Below are positions 44,878-52,749 of a stretch of 58,796 nt of DNA, piece by piece. The stretch is from JBQTIP01 sp052388025 (GTDB lineage: Bacteria; Actinomycetota; UBA4738; HRBIN12): the NCBI GenBank assembly GCA_052388025.1, contig JBQTIP010000209.1, positions 1 through 58,796 on the forward strand, read 5' to 3'. The translations under genes and the position numbers were made by a program. Positions within the stretch are counted from its first letter, which is position 1, and the number at the start of each line of letters is the position of its first letter. Below the pieces are notes generated by a model, which saw only the letters and a program-made list of their open reading frames with translations, had not been told where the DNA came from and searched no databases.

Positions 44878-46242
44878 GTGCGCGTAAGGATCGAACCAGG
44901 GGGGTCCCTCGGCGGCGACGCGTCGGTGCCGGGGGACAAGTCGATCGCGCACCGATTGCTCATCCTGGCTTCCACCGCGAAGGGCAGGAGCGAGCTGCGC
45001 GGCCTCCCCAATTCGCTGGACGTCACGGCCACAGCCCGGTGCCTTGCCAGGCTCATCCCGCGAGCTCGACCTTCCCTTGAGGTATGGGCCTCGAAGCATC
45101 CCAGCGCAGCCGAGCATCACGGTTTCACGTGGGACCCCTCTCGGGCGGCAGGCGCTCGGTCGGCACTTGCGGTCGAGGGTGAGGGTCGGGATGGCCTCGA
45201 GTCGGCCGGCGAACCGCTCGACTGCGCGAACTCGGGAACCACGATGAGGCTTCTCGCCGGCGTGGTGGCTTCCGCCCCGTTCGCCACGACGTTGACCGGG
45301 GACCAGAGCCTCCGGCGGAGACCGATGGAACGGGTGGCCCGTCCTTTGAGAGCCATGGGCGCGGAGGTGACGACGAGCGAAGGGCGACCGCCGATCCGCG
45401 TGGCGGGCGGGAGGCTTCAGGGCATCAGCTGGACACTCGAGGTCCCGAGCGCCCAGGCGAAGGGCTGCCTCCTGCTGGCGGGCTCGGCCGCCGATGGGGA
45501 GACCACCGTCGTAGAGCCGGTGGCCACCCGCGATCACACGGAGCGGGCCCTCGCGGCGCTTGGAGCCCCCGTAACGACGCGAGATGGGACCGTCGGGGTC
45601 TCGGCGTTCCAGCACGAGGGCTTCGAGGCTTCCGTGCCGGGCGATGTCTCCTCGGCGGCCTTCCTCGTCGCGGGCGCGGCCCTCACGGGGTCCGAGCTGC
45701 TGATCCGAGGCGTGGGGCTGAACCCCACCCGCACGCGCTTCCTGGATGTTATGGAGCGCATGGGCGTGAGCTTTGAGCGGCGCGCAACCGTGGAGCGTCT
45801 CGGCGAGCCGGAGGGCGTTCTCCTGGTTCACCCCGCCGCCGGCCTCGTCGGCACCGAGGTAGCCCCCGCGGAGGTCTCCCTTCTCCTCGACGAGGTGCCC
45901 GTCCTGGCGGTCGTCGCTGCTCACGCGGAGGGTGAGACCCGCTTCCGGGGGGCCGGGGAGCTTCGCGTGAAGGAGAGCGACCGACTCACGGGGATTGCGG
46001 AGGGGATCCGTGGGATGGGTGGATTGGCCGCGGTCGAGGGGAACGACCTCGTCGTGGGCGGCGTCGGGCTGGCCGGCGGGTTCTGCCACGCGCGGGGCGA
46101 CCATCGGATGGCGATGGCGTTCGCCGTGGGGGCTCTCCGAGCTCGTTCGAGCTGCGAGATCGAGGGTATGGAGTCCGCCGACGTGTCATTCCCGGGCTTC
46201 CTTCAGGCTCTGGTGCGTCTCGGGGTCCGGGTCGGGTCCTGA
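44878..46242 (+). CDS. aroA: 3-phosphoshikimate 1-carboxyvinyltransferase (EPSP synthase)
   Basis: A 454-residue EPSP synthase, the sixth shikimate-pathway step. Substrate motifs are PGDKSIAHRLLILAS at the N-terminus, LDCANSGTTMRLLAGVV, LRRRPMERVARPLRAMGAEV, and near the C-terminus LRVKESDRLTGIAEGIRGMG and HARGDHRMAMAFAV. Between the first and second motifs (about residues 62-115, ARPSLEVWASKHPSAAEHHG onward) is an insertion of roughly 25-30 residues compared with the common form. The NSGTTMR loop reads as a class I, glyphosate-sensitive type, but that is only a guess. cmk starts 3 bases after the stop. Confidence 0.95.
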   Translation: MRVRIEPGGSLGGDASVPGDKSIAHRLLILASTAKGRSELRGLPNSLDVTATARCLARLIPRARPSLEVWASKHPSAAEHHGFTWDPSRAAGARSALAVEGEGRDGLESAGEPLDCANSGTTMRLLAGVVASAPFATTLTGDQSLRRRPMERVARPLRAMGAEVTTSEGRPPIRVAGGRLQGISWTLEVPSAQAKGCLLLAGSAADGETTVVEPVATRDHTERALAALGAPVTTRDGTVGVSAFQHEGFEASVPGDVSSAAFLVAGAALTGSELLIRGVGLNPTRTRFLDVMERMGVSFERRATVERLGEPEGVLLVHPAAGLVGTEVAPAEVSLLLDEVPVLAVVAAHAEGETRFRGAGELRVKESDRLTGIAEGIRGMGGLAAVEGNDLVVGGVGLAGGFCHARGDHRMAMAFAVGALRARSSCEIEGMESADVSFPGFLQALVRLGVRVGS

Positions 46243-46245
46243 TCC

Positions 46246-46947
46246 GTGGGGACCGGGTCCGCTCTGTCGGGCATCGTGATCGCGATCGACGGTCCGGCGG
46301 GTTCGGGCAAGAGCACGCTGGCCCGGCGGCTCGCCCAAGCGCTCGGGCTCCCCTACATCAACACGGGCCTGATGTACCGGGCACTGACGCTCGCGGCACT
46401 GAGAGGGGGAGTCCACCCGGGCGACGGCTCCGCCCTCGCCCGCCTAACCGCAAACTTGAGGTTTGCGGTTAGCTCGACCACGACGCCGCCTTCCCTCGAG
46501 ATCGACGGGAGGCCGCCGTCTGTCGAACTCACGACCCAGGAGGTGGAGCGAACCGTGTCCCAGGTTTCCCGCCACCCGGAGGTTCGTTCCCTCATGCGCA
46601 CGGCGCAACGACGCCTGGGCGAGGCAGGAGCCGTGATGGAAGGCCGCGACATCGGGTCGGTGATCTTCACCGACGCCGCACTGAAAATTTTCCTGGTTGC
46701 ATCGCCGTCGGTGCGCGCGGCCCGGCGAGTGCTCCAGCGCCGGTCCGAGGAGCCCGGGACCCTCCCGGAGCGCGAGCTTCGCGAGGTGGCAGGTCAGCTG
46801 GCGGCGCGCGATGTTCACGACGCCCGGGTAAACCCCCTCGTCCCGGCTGCGGACGCCGTGCGGCTCGACACCACCGGGCGCGACGAGGACGAGATCTTCG
46901 AGGAAGCCATTGCCCTGGCTCGGGAACGAATCGGGGGTTATCGGTGA
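46246..46947 (+). CDS. cmk: Cytidylate kinase
   Basis: A 233-residue (d)CMP kinase. The P-loop is IDGPAGSGKSTLARRLA, followed by YINTGLMYRALTLAAL (CMP binding), GRDIGSVIFTDAALKIFLVA and RDVHDARVNPLVPAADAVRL. It supplies CDP/dCDP for nucleotide, lipid and DNA synthesis and fits between aroA and der as in many bacteria. The coding region holds a perfect 12-base inverted repeat at 46444-46472 (residues about 67-76, LTANLRFAVS). The GTG start at 46246 lies 3 bases after aroA, and its stop overlaps the der start. Confidence 0.95.
   Translation: MGTGSALSGIVIAIDGPAGSGKSTLARRLAQALGLPYINTGLMYRALTLAALRGGVHPGDGSALARLTANLRFAVSSTTTPPSLEIDGRPPSVELTTQEVERTVSQVSRHPEVRSLMRTAQRRLGEAGAVMEGRDIGSVIFTDAALKIFLVASPSVRAARRVLQRRSEEPGTLPERELREVAGQLAARDVHDARVNPLVPAADAVRLDTTGRDEDEIFEEAIALARERIGGYR
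46444..46472. repeat. Perfect 12-base inverted repeat inside cmk
   Basis: CTAACCGCAAAC (46444-46455), a 5-base loop TTGAG and GTTTGCGGTTAG (46461-46472) are perfectly complementary. It is AT-richer than the surrounding coding sequence and would form a strong hairpin in cmk mRNA. No second copy was noticed in the window. Confidence 0.8.
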
Positions 46948-48251
46948 GCCCGGAGGCGCCGAGGATCGCCATCGTGGGCCGGCAGAACGTCGGGAAGTCG
47001 ACGCTCGCGAACCGGCTCTTCGGCAGACGCGAGGCGATCGCCCACGAGCTCCCGGGTGTCACGAGGGACCGGCTCGAGCTGGAGACCTCCTGGCGAGGTC
47101 GGAAGTTCACGCTGGTGGACACCGGCGGGTACCGTCAGCGCGCCACCGGCATCGAGGCGCTGGTGTCGGCGCAGGCGGAGCGAGCCTCGGAGGAGGCCGA
47201 CGTCGTCCTGCTCGTGGTCGACGCCAGGATCGGCGTCACGGAGGAGGACGGCGCGCTGGCCCGACGTCTCCGAGGGACTCGGACCCCGGTCATGGTCGTC
47301 GCCAACAAGGTGGACTCGGATCGAGACGAGCTCGACGCGTTCGTCTTCGCTCGGCTGGGGCTGGGGGAGCCCGTGACCGTATCGGCCCTCCACGGTCGCG
47401 GCTCCGGTGACCTCCTGGATCGGATCGTCGCGCTCCTGCCGGACCGCTCGGCCGGGCACGAGCTCGAGGGTGAGCCGAGGTTCGCGTTGGTCGGGAGGCC
47501 CAACGTCGGCAAGTCCTCGCTCTTCAACCGACTCGTCGGCGAGGAGCGCTCGGTCGTGTACGAGGAGGCCGGAACGACGCGCGACTCGGTGGATGCCGTC
47601 GTGAACTGGACGACGGGCCCGGTGCGGTTCGTCGACACGGCCGGACTCCGGCGCGCCTCGCGCACGAAGGGGGTCGAGTACTACGGATTCGTCCGGGCAG
47701 TTCGTGCGATCGAGCGGGCGCATGTGGTGGTCCTGGTCCTCGACGGCGGCGAGGGGTTCACGGGGGAGGACAAGCGGATCGCCGCCCGTGTGGTGGACGC
47801 GGGACGCGGCCTGGTCATCGTCGCGAACAAGTGGGACCTGGTGGAGGACAAGCAGAGGGCCTCCAGGACCTTGGAGGAGACGGCGGCGCCCTTCGCTCGA
47901 GCTGCGCTCATGAGGACCTCCGCACGCAGCGGATTCGGCGTTCGCCGGCTGGTCCCCGCGCTCCTGGACCTTCACGACCGCTGGTCTCGGAGGGTCAGCA
48001 CTTCGGAGGTCAACCGCGTCGTGCACGATGCTCAGTCGGAGCGGCCCGCTCCGCATGCGACCGGCCGCTTCCGCTATGCCACACAGGTCGGGGCGGGGCC
48101 TCCGTCGTTCGTACTGTTCGGCGGAAGCGCCCCCGACCCTGCCTACCAGCGGTTCCTCGAGAACCGCCTCCGCAGGTCGTTCGGGTGGGAAGGGGTTCCG
48201 ATCCGGCTCCGATTCCGACCGAAGCGCGAGAGACGACCCGGAAGCGATTAG
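46944..48251 (+). CDS. der: GTPase Der (EngA)
   Basis: A 435-residue ribosome-assembly GTPase with two tandem G domains and a C-terminal KH-like domain. G1 motifs are IAIVGRQNVGKSTLANRLFG and ALVGRPNVGKSSLFNRLVGE; G3 are VDTGGYRQ and VDTAGLRRASRTKGVEYYG; G4 are VANKVDSD and VANKWDLVEDK. The KH-like domain begins about residue 345 (VSTSEVNRVVHDA) and ends with a basic tail. Der acts in 50S maturation. GTG 46944 overlaps the cmk stop (GTGA). A tRNA gene follows 21 bases after the stop. Confidence 0.96.
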   Translation: MSPEAPRIAIVGRQNVGKSTLANRLFGRREAIAHELPGVTRDRLELETSWRGRKFTLVDTGGYRQRATGIEALVSAQAERASEEADVVLLVVDARIGVTEEDGALARRLRGTRTPVMVVANKVDSDRDELDAFVFARLGLGEPVTVSALHGRGSGDLLDRIVALLPDRSAGHELEGEPRFALVGRPNVGKSSLFNRLVGEERSVVYEEAGTTRDSVDAVVNWTTGPVRFVDTAGLRRASRTKGVEYYGFVRAVRAIERAHVVVLVLDGGEGFTGEDKRIAARVVDAGRGLVIVANKWDLVEDKQRASRTLEETAAPFARAALMRTSARSGFGVRRLVPALLDLHDRWSRRVSTSEVNRVVHDAQSERPAPHATGRFRYATQVGAGPPSFVLFGGSAPDPAYQRFLENRLRRSFGWEGVPIRLRFRPKRERRPGSD

Positions 48252-48272
48252 GTCCCGGTACAATCCAGCCTG

Positions 48273-48347
48273 CGGGCCGTGGCGCAGCTTGGTTAGCGCG
48301 TCTGACTGGGGGTCAGAAGGTCGGCGGTTCGAATCCGCCCGGCCCGA
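48273..48347 (+). tRNA. tRNA-Pro (anticodon GGG)
   Basis: A 75-base cloverleaf: acceptor CGGGCCG with CGGCCCG, anticodon stem TCTGA/TCAGA around loop CTGGGGG (anticodon GGG), T loop GTTCGAATC and discriminator A. The CCA end is not encoded. It lies between der and the phosphatidyltransferase gene and reads CCC (and CCU by wobble) codons. Confidence 0.96.
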
Positions 48348-48396
48348 CCGCGGAGCACGGACGGCGCCATGCAGCCCGGGCTGCCCGGGCGGATGG

Positions 48397-48402
48397 TACG
48401 GT
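48397..48402 (+). promoter_or_regulatory. -10 box of the phosphatidyltransferase gene, probably leaderless
   Basis: TACGGT ends 7 bases before the ATG at 48410; no ribosome binding site is seen. Confidence 0.4.
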
Positions 48403-48409
48403 CCGGCCG

Positions 48410-49024
48410 ATGAACGGAAGTCCTGCCGGCGGGGTCACCTCGCGGGTCCTCACGATCCCGAATCTCCTGTCGTTCGCGCGTGTCCTACTGATCCCCTTGT
48501 TCGTCTGGCTGATCGTGCGGGAGGGGAGTGAGGCGGCAGGTCTGCTCCTGTTCGGGATGGTAAGCGCAACCGACTGGGTAGATGGATACGTCGCGAGGAA
48601 GACCGGACAGGTCTCGGAGCTCGGGAAGCTGCTCGATCCGACCGCCGACCGGCTGGCGATCGGCGCAGCGCTCATCGCGATGGTCGTGCGGGATGCGTTC
48701 CCGCTTTGGGCGGCGCTCCTGATCATCGTTCGCGACGGCCTGATACTGATCGCCGGAGTCGTCTTGCTGGCGACCCGGGGCGGTCGGATCGACGTCCGCT
48801 TCATCGGCAAGGTCGCGACGTTCAGCCTCATGACCGGCGTTCCGCTCGTTGCGTGGGGCAGCTTCGAGCTGCCCCAAGCAGCCGCGGCGACCGTGCTCGG
48901 CTGGACGCTATATGCGGTCGGTATCCTCGAGTACTACGTTGCAACGGTGCTATACATCGGGGACCTGCGGCGCGCGTTCGCGGGCGGAAGTGTAGGAAGC
49001 GGGAATTCCCGACGGGGGGGCTGA
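48410..49024 (+). CDS. CDP-alcohol phosphatidyltransferase (PgsA-like)
   Basis: A 204-residue integral membrane enzyme with the superfamily signature DG-AR-G-D-D seen in ATDWVDGYVARKTGQVSELG and KLLDPTADR (near residues 58-84). It begins TIPNLLSFARVLLIPLFVWL, typical of phosphatidylglycerophosphate synthase, and has five or six transmembrane helices. It could be PgsA, or an actinobacterial cardiolipin synthase of the same fold; the sequence alone does not decide. ATG 48410 agrees with the -10 box. The C-terminus is Gly/Ser-rich. gcvH begins 1 base after the stop, but the functions are unrelated. Confidence 0.87.
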   Translation: MNGSPAGGVTSRVLTIPNLLSFARVLLIPLFVWLIVREGSEAAGLLLFGMVSATDWVDGYVARKTGQVSELGKLLDPTADRLAIGAALIAMVVRDAFPLWAALLIIVRDGLILIAGVVLLATRGGRIDVRFIGKVATFSLMTGVPLVAWGSFELPQAAAATVLGWTLYAVGILEYYVATVLYIGDLRRAFAGGSVGSGNSRRGG

Positions 49025-49025
49025 G

Positions 49026-49421
49026 ATGGAATATCCGGAGGACCTGCGGTACACGAAGGAGCACGAGTGGTTGCGCGAGGAGACGGGCGGTCTCGTGCGA
49101 ATCGGTATCACCGACTTCGCCCAAGACGCGCTGGGCGACGTCGTCTACGTCGATATCCCGGAGGTGGGAACGGAGATCCGTGCCTCTCAACCCTTCGGCG
49201 AGGTGGAGTCCACGAAGTCCGTTTCGGATGTTTACAGCCCCGTCACCGGCACGGTCGTCGAACGCAACACGATCCTCGACGAGCGGCCCGAGCTCGTGAA
49301 CGACTCGCCGTACGGGGAAGGGTGGATCGTAGTCGTTCGGGTCGCGGACCCCGCCGAGCTAGAGTCTCTCCTCGACGCCGCCGCGTACCGCGCCTACCTT
49401 CAGGAGGTAGAGGGGCGGTAG
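49026..49421 (+). CDS. gcvH: Glycine cleavage system H protein
   Basis: A 131-residue lipoyl carrier of the glycine cleavage complex. The lipoylated residue is Lys64 in FGEVESTKSVSDVYSPVTGT. Start LRYTKEHEWLREETGGLVRI and C-terminal LVNDSPYGEGWIVVVRV are standard. It shuttles the aminomethyl group between GcvP, encoded by gcvPA-gcvPB about 5 kb downstream, and GcvT, which is not in the window. The order gcvH-FHA-merR is conserved with M. tuberculosis (gcvH-garA-Rv1828). No glycine riboswitch is seen upstream. Confidence 0.96.
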   Translation: MEYPEDLRYTKEHEWLREETGGLVRIGITDFAQDALGDVVYVDIPEVGTEIRASQPFGEVESTKSVSDVYSPVTGTVVERNTILDERPELVNDSPYGEGWIVVVRVADPAELESLLDAAAYRAYLQEVEGR

Positions 49422-49540
49422 ACCGTCGGGCTGGAGAGAGGCCCAACATCGGGCGGGTTGAACCTCCAGCGCGGCCGCCGGCCGTTCCTCACGAATCCCT
49501 CAACCCCACGGATGAGTGTGAGCGTGCCCCTCAGGAGCAG

Positions 49541-49569
49541 TTGACCCCCCGACCTACCTGCGCTAACGT
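49541..49569 (+). promoter_or_regulatory. Predicted promoter of the FHA-domain gene
   Basis: TTGACC at 49541-49546 and TAACGT at 49564-49569 are separated by 17 bases. Transcription would start near 49576, directly at the repeated element 49578-49598, giving a leader of about 70 bases. Confidence 0.65.
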
Positions 49570-49577
49570 CGAGTGCC

Positions 49578-49598
49578 TATCGAGGGTTGAGCCTTGTC
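49578..49598 (+). repeat. 21-base element shared with the deoA leader (copy 2)
   Basis: TATCGAGGGTTGAG-CC-TTGTC, identical to 38139-38159 except for the two central bases. It begins at the predicted transcription start of the FHA gene, a place where an operator or 5'-end RNA element could act. Confidence 0.45.
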
Positions 49599-49646
49599 TT
49601 GAAGCTCGACCTTCTCGCGAAGGAAAAGGGCACGGAGGGAGCGAGG

Positions 49647-50105
49647 GTGTACTGCACAAACTGTGGACATCGCAACCGGGACGAAGCCCGCTTCTGCGCC
49701 AAGTGTGGAAATCCCCTTCAGGAAGAGGCGACCCTCTCGTTCACTCCCGTGGAAGTCGAGGATGAGGTCTCCGACGAGTTCCCGTTCCCTCACGAGGAGC
49801 TGGAGTCCGGACAGGCTCTGCTTGTCGTCAAGCGTGGCCCCAATGCCGGGTCGACGTTCCTGATCGATGTCGACGTCACGACCGCCGGCCGGCATCCGGA
49901 AAGCGATGTATTCCTGGACGACGTCACCGTGTCTCGACGCCACGCCGAGATCCGCCGGCGGGGCGGGGGGTTCTTCATCCACGATGTGGGGAGCCTGAAC
50001 GGCACGTACGTGAACCGTGAGCGTGTCGATGAGACCAAGCTCGCGTCGGGCGACGAGCTGCAGATCGGGAAGTTCAAGCTCGTCTTCTTCGGAGCGGGGG
50101 AGTGA
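49647..50105 (+). CDS. Zinc-ribbon and FHA-domain protein (GarA-like)
   Basis: A 152-residue protein. The N-terminus is a zinc ribbon (YCTNCGHRNRDEARFCAKCG, residues 2-21), then an acidic linker, then an FHA domain from about residue 52 (ALLVVKRGPNAGSTFLIDVD, TAGRHPESDVFLDDVTVSRR, HAEIRRRGGGFFIHDVGSLN, GTYVNRERV). FHA domains bind phosphothreonine. In mycobacteria GarA occupies this place, is phosphorylated by PknB/PknG and regulates glutamate metabolism. GarA has no zinc ribbon as I remember it, and its N-terminal ETT phosphosite is not obvious here; EEATLSF at residues 25-31 is a possible substitute. GTG 49647 is preferred because GGAGGGAGCGAG precedes it; longer in-frame starts exist upstream. 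Confidence 0.88.
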   Translation: MYCTNCGHRNRDEARFCAKCGNPLQEEATLSFTPVEVEDEVSDEFPFPHEELESGQALLVVKRGPNAGSTFLIDVDVTTAGRHPESDVFLDDVTVSRRHAEIRRRGGGFFIHDVGSLNGTYVNRERVDETKLASGDELQIGKFKLVFFGAGE

Positions 50106-50110
50106 TACGG

Positions 50111-50812
50111 ATGGCGACACGAAACTATCAATCGATCGGTGAGGTACTGGTGTCGGTGAAGACGGAGTTCCCCGACATCACGATCTCGAAGATCCGCTTC
50201 CTGGAGGCCGAGGGCTTGATCGACCCGGAGCGAACACCCTCCGGATACCGCAAGTTCTATGAGGAAGACGTGGAGCGGTTAAGGTCGATCCTGCGGTTGC
50301 AGCGCGACGAATACCTCCCGCTCAAGGTCATCAAGGATCGGCTGCTTCGGGAGGATTCCGAGGGGGACGGGGCGGTTCCCGAGCCAACCGGCGACGAACC
50401 CGAGGAACAGCTGGCGGAGGCCCCGACGGGCCTGCAGATGTCCCTCGAGGAGATGTCGGCCGCCACGGGCGTCGAGCGGGACCGGATCAAGGAGCTTGAG
50501 TCCTACGGCCTCGTGTGCTCGCATGGAACCGAGTCCGCGACGTACTACGACGGGGACGACTACATAGTTCTCTCGATCGTGAAGGACTTCTTCAAGTTTG
50601 GCGTGGAGCCCCGCCACCTGACGATGTACAGGCACTTTGCGGAACGCGAGGCGAACTTCTTCGAGTCGATCATCATGCCGGTCCTTCGGCAGCGGAACCC
50701 GGACGCCCGGAAGACGGCGAGCAACTCTCTCACGGAGCTGGCGAAGACCTCCCGGAAGCTGAAGCAGGCTTTGCTCCGAACCAACCTGCGGCAATACCTT
50801 CAGAGCGCTTGA
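50111..50812 (+). CDS. ftsR: MerR-family regulator, FtsR type
   Basis: A 233-residue (from ATG 50111) MerR-type transcription factor. The N-terminal winged helix contains SIGEVLVSVKTEFPDITISK and IRFLEAEGLIDPERTPSGYR, the helix-turn-helix and wing. After an acidic linker a second helical part (MSLEEMSAATGVERDRIKEL) and a C-terminal dimerisation domain follow. It matches the actinobacterial FtsR/Rv1828 group, which activates ftsZ in corynebacteria. It has no metal-binding cysteines. GTG 50102 is an alternative start overlapping the FHA stop; GGGGGAG at 50096-50102 fits ATG 50111 better. Confidence 0.9.
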   Translation: MATRNYQSIGEVLVSVKTEFPDITISKIRFLEAEGLIDPERTPSGYRKFYEEDVERLRSILRLQRDEYLPLKVIKDRLLREDSEGDGAVPEPTGDEPEEQLAEAPTGLQMSLEEMSAATGVERDRIKELESYGLVCSHGTESATYYDGDDYIVLSIVKDFFKFGVEPRHLTMYRHFAEREANFFESIIMPVLRQRNPDARKTASNSLTELAKTSRKLKQALLRTNLRQYLQSA

Positions 50813-50825
50813 TCCTCCGGGCGTC

Positions 50826-52100
50826 GTGAACGGACTGCGAGGCGTGAGACGCCGGGCCGTCGGGACTGTGGCCGGGCTGCTAACGGCGGTCGTCGGGCTC
50901 TCGTCGCTCGTCGGGGCGCAGACCGGCGGGGCCCCACCCCCGACGCCGGTCCCCCCGGCCGGGTCGCCGTCACCCTTCGTGACTACCCTCCGGACGCCTC
51001 CACCATCGCTCCGGGCACCCGAGACCGGCGCGGCCTCCGCCGTCCTCGCCGACCTTCGATCCGGACAGATCCTGTTCGTCGATAACCCCGACCTGCGCCG
51101 GCCGGTCGCCAGCCTGACCAAGATCATGACCGCGCTCGTAGTGCTCGAGCGCACCGACATGAAGGACGTGGTGACGGTGAGCAACGAGGCGGCGCCGTCC
51201 GGCGTGTCCAGAGGGCTCTCGGAGCTGGGGCTCCGGGTCGGGGAACAGATCAGCGTGCGAGAGCTCTCCTATGCGCTGCTCCTTCAGTCGGCGAACGACG
51301 CGGCGGACGCGCTCGCCGAACACGTCTCCGGATCGGTGGAGGCGTTCGTGGGGGACATGAATGCGCAAGCCGCCTGGTTGGGCCTGGCCGACACGCGCTT
51401 CCTCTCTCCCGGCGGGCTGGATGACCGGGGCTATTCGACGGCCCGAGACCTCGTGACGCTCACGCAGGCGGCCTACCGGCACGCCGGCTTCGCCCGTATC
51501 GTCGGCACTCAGTTCCACGAGATTCCCTCACCCACGGGAGAGCCGCGGCTCGTCCAGAACCGAAATGTCCTCCTTTGGCTGTACCCCGGCGCCATCGGGG
51601 TGAAGACGGGCTTCACTTCGGCGGCCGGGTTCTGCGTCGTGGCGGTGGCGGAGCGCGACGGACGCGCGCTGGTGGCGGTGGTTCTCGGAGCTTCGGGCGA
51701 GGCGTTCTCCGATGCCGCCGCGCTGCTCGACTATGGGTTCGGAGCGTTCGAGGAGCGTGCGCTGGTCGAGGAAGGAGAATCCTTCGGCTTCCTCACGTTG
51801 GGGGGACGGCCGGTACCCATCGTCGCGCGGAGCGCATTCACGGGGCTCGTGCCGCTCGCCGACGCGGCCGAGCCGGTCAGGCGGGTGCGGCTCGATACCG
51901 CCGTTGCGTTCCCTCCGGCTCCCGGCGAGCAGGTCGGAAGCGTCGCCGTGGCCCTCGGCGGTGTCCGCCTGGGCCGCGTTCCCCTCGTGGTGGCCAGCGT
52001 GCCCCCGCCCCCGCCACCTCCTCCAGGGCCGTGGTGGCGACGGACGATATCGGCCGTGGCCGGGGCCGTCGGCGGACTCCTCCACGCGCTGCTCGGATGA
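50826..52100 (+). CDS. dacA: D-alanyl-D-alanine carboxypeptidase (PBP5/DacA family)
   Basis: A 424-residue secreted penicillin-binding protein that trims the fifth D-Ala of peptidoglycan stems. A signal peptide (VGTVAGLLTAVVGLSSLVGA) and a Pro-rich linker lead to the S11 domain with Ser96 in ASLTKIMTALV, SxN in QSANDAADALAEH and KTG in GVKTGFTSAAGFC. A PBP5-C-like beta domain follows, then a Pro run (VPPPPPPPPGPWWRR) and a C-terminal helix (ISAVAGAVGGLLHALLG) that should anchor the enzyme to the membrane. It and hpt are inserted between ftsR and the DUF151 gene compared with mycobacterial order. Confidence 0.94.
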   Translation: MNGLRGVRRRAVGTVAGLLTAVVGLSSLVGAQTGGAPPPTPVPPAGSPSPFVTTLRTPPPSLRAPETGAASAVLADLRSGQILFVDNPDLRRPVASLTKIMTALVVLERTDMKDVVTVSNEAAPSGVSRGLSELGLRVGEQISVRELSYALLLQSANDAADALAEHVSGSVEAFVGDMNAQAAWLGLADTRFLSPGGLDDRGYSTARDLVTLTQAAYRHAGFARIVGTQFHEIPSPTGEPRLVQNRNVLLWLYPGAIGVKTGFTSAAGFCVVAVAERDGRALVAVVLGASGEAFSDAAALLDYGFGAFEERALVEEGESFGFLTLGGRPVPIVARSAFTGLVPLADAAEPVRRVRLDTAVAFPPAPGEQVGSVAVALGGVRLGRVPLVVASVPPPPPPPPGPWWRRTISAVAGAVGGLLHALLG

Positions 52101-52105
52101 GCGGC

Positions 52106-52111
52106 TACAAT
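52106..52111 (+). promoter_or_regulatory. -10 box of hpt, probably leaderless
   Basis: TACAAT ends 8 bases before the ATG at 52120, with no ribosome binding site in between. Confidence 0.5.
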
Positions 52112-52119
52112 CGCGCCGG

Positions 52120-52716
52120 ATGTCGGAGGTCGCGAGCGTCTTGTACGGGCGCGAGGATGTCCGCCGGCGGATCGAGGAGCTCGGCCGCACCATCACCGGG
52201 GACTACGAGGGGCGCGAGCCCGTCCTGATCTCGGTCCTGAAGGGCGGGTCGGTGTTCCTCGCGGACCTGTTCCGGGAGATCCGCCTCCCGCTCTCCGTGG
52301 AGTTCATGTCGATCTCGCGCTACGGCGAGGCTGCCGAGTCCATGGGGCGGGTTCGAATCCTGAAAGACCTCGACGCCGACATCGGGGGTCGGGACGTCCT
52401 GATCGTCGAGGACATCGTTGACACGGGCCTCACGCTTTCATATCTGATCTCCGTCCTCGCGTCGCGGAATCCCGCCTCGGTCGAGATCTGCGCGCTGCTG
52501 GACAAGTCCGTACGGCGGATCGCCCCGCTAGAGATCCGCTATCGCGGGTTCGACTGTCCCGATCGGTTCGTGGTCGGGTTCGGACTGGATTTCGAGGAGC
52601 GCTACCGGAACCTGCCCGACATCCTGGCGGTCGAGGACTTCCCGTCCCTCGCGGCGAACCCGAATCTGCTGCTGCCCTTCCTAGTCGCAGACGGCGCCGG
52701 CCGTGAGGTTGTCTGA
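52120..52716 (+). CDS. hpt: Hypoxanthine phosphoribosyltransferase
   Basis: A 198-residue purine-salvage enzyme forming IMP and GMP from hypoxanthine or guanine and PRPP. The PRPP loop is VLIVEDIVDTGLTLSYLI near residues 90-107, with ISVLKGGSVFLADLFREI and the purine-binding FVVGFGLDFEERYRNLPDIL near the C-terminus. It is somewhat longer at the C-terminus than usual (about 180), with no recognisable extra domain. Start ATG 52120 is supported by its -10 box. In many actinobacteria hpt lies by tilS and ftsH; here it is between dacA and the DUF151 gene. Confidence 0.95.
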   Translation: MSEVASVLYGREDVRRRIEELGRTITGDYEGREPVLISVLKGGSVFLADLFREIRLPLSVEFMSISRYGEAAESMGRVRILKDLDADIGGRDVLIVEDIVDTGLTLSYLISVLASRNPASVEICALLDKSVRRIAPLEIRYRGFDCPDRFVVGFGLDFEERYRNLPDILAVEDFPSLAANPNLLLPFLVADGAGREVV

Positions 52717-52749
52717 CGTGGGGGGTCGGGCTACAGTCGTGCCTGAGCC

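Noticed and set aside
49422..49640. Possible glycine riboswitch near gcvH, and upstream of gcvPA
   Set aside because: Neither the gcvH upstream region, 49422-49640, nor 53227-53490 contains the paired GGAGA/CCGAAGGGG-type cores expected of a glycine aptamer.
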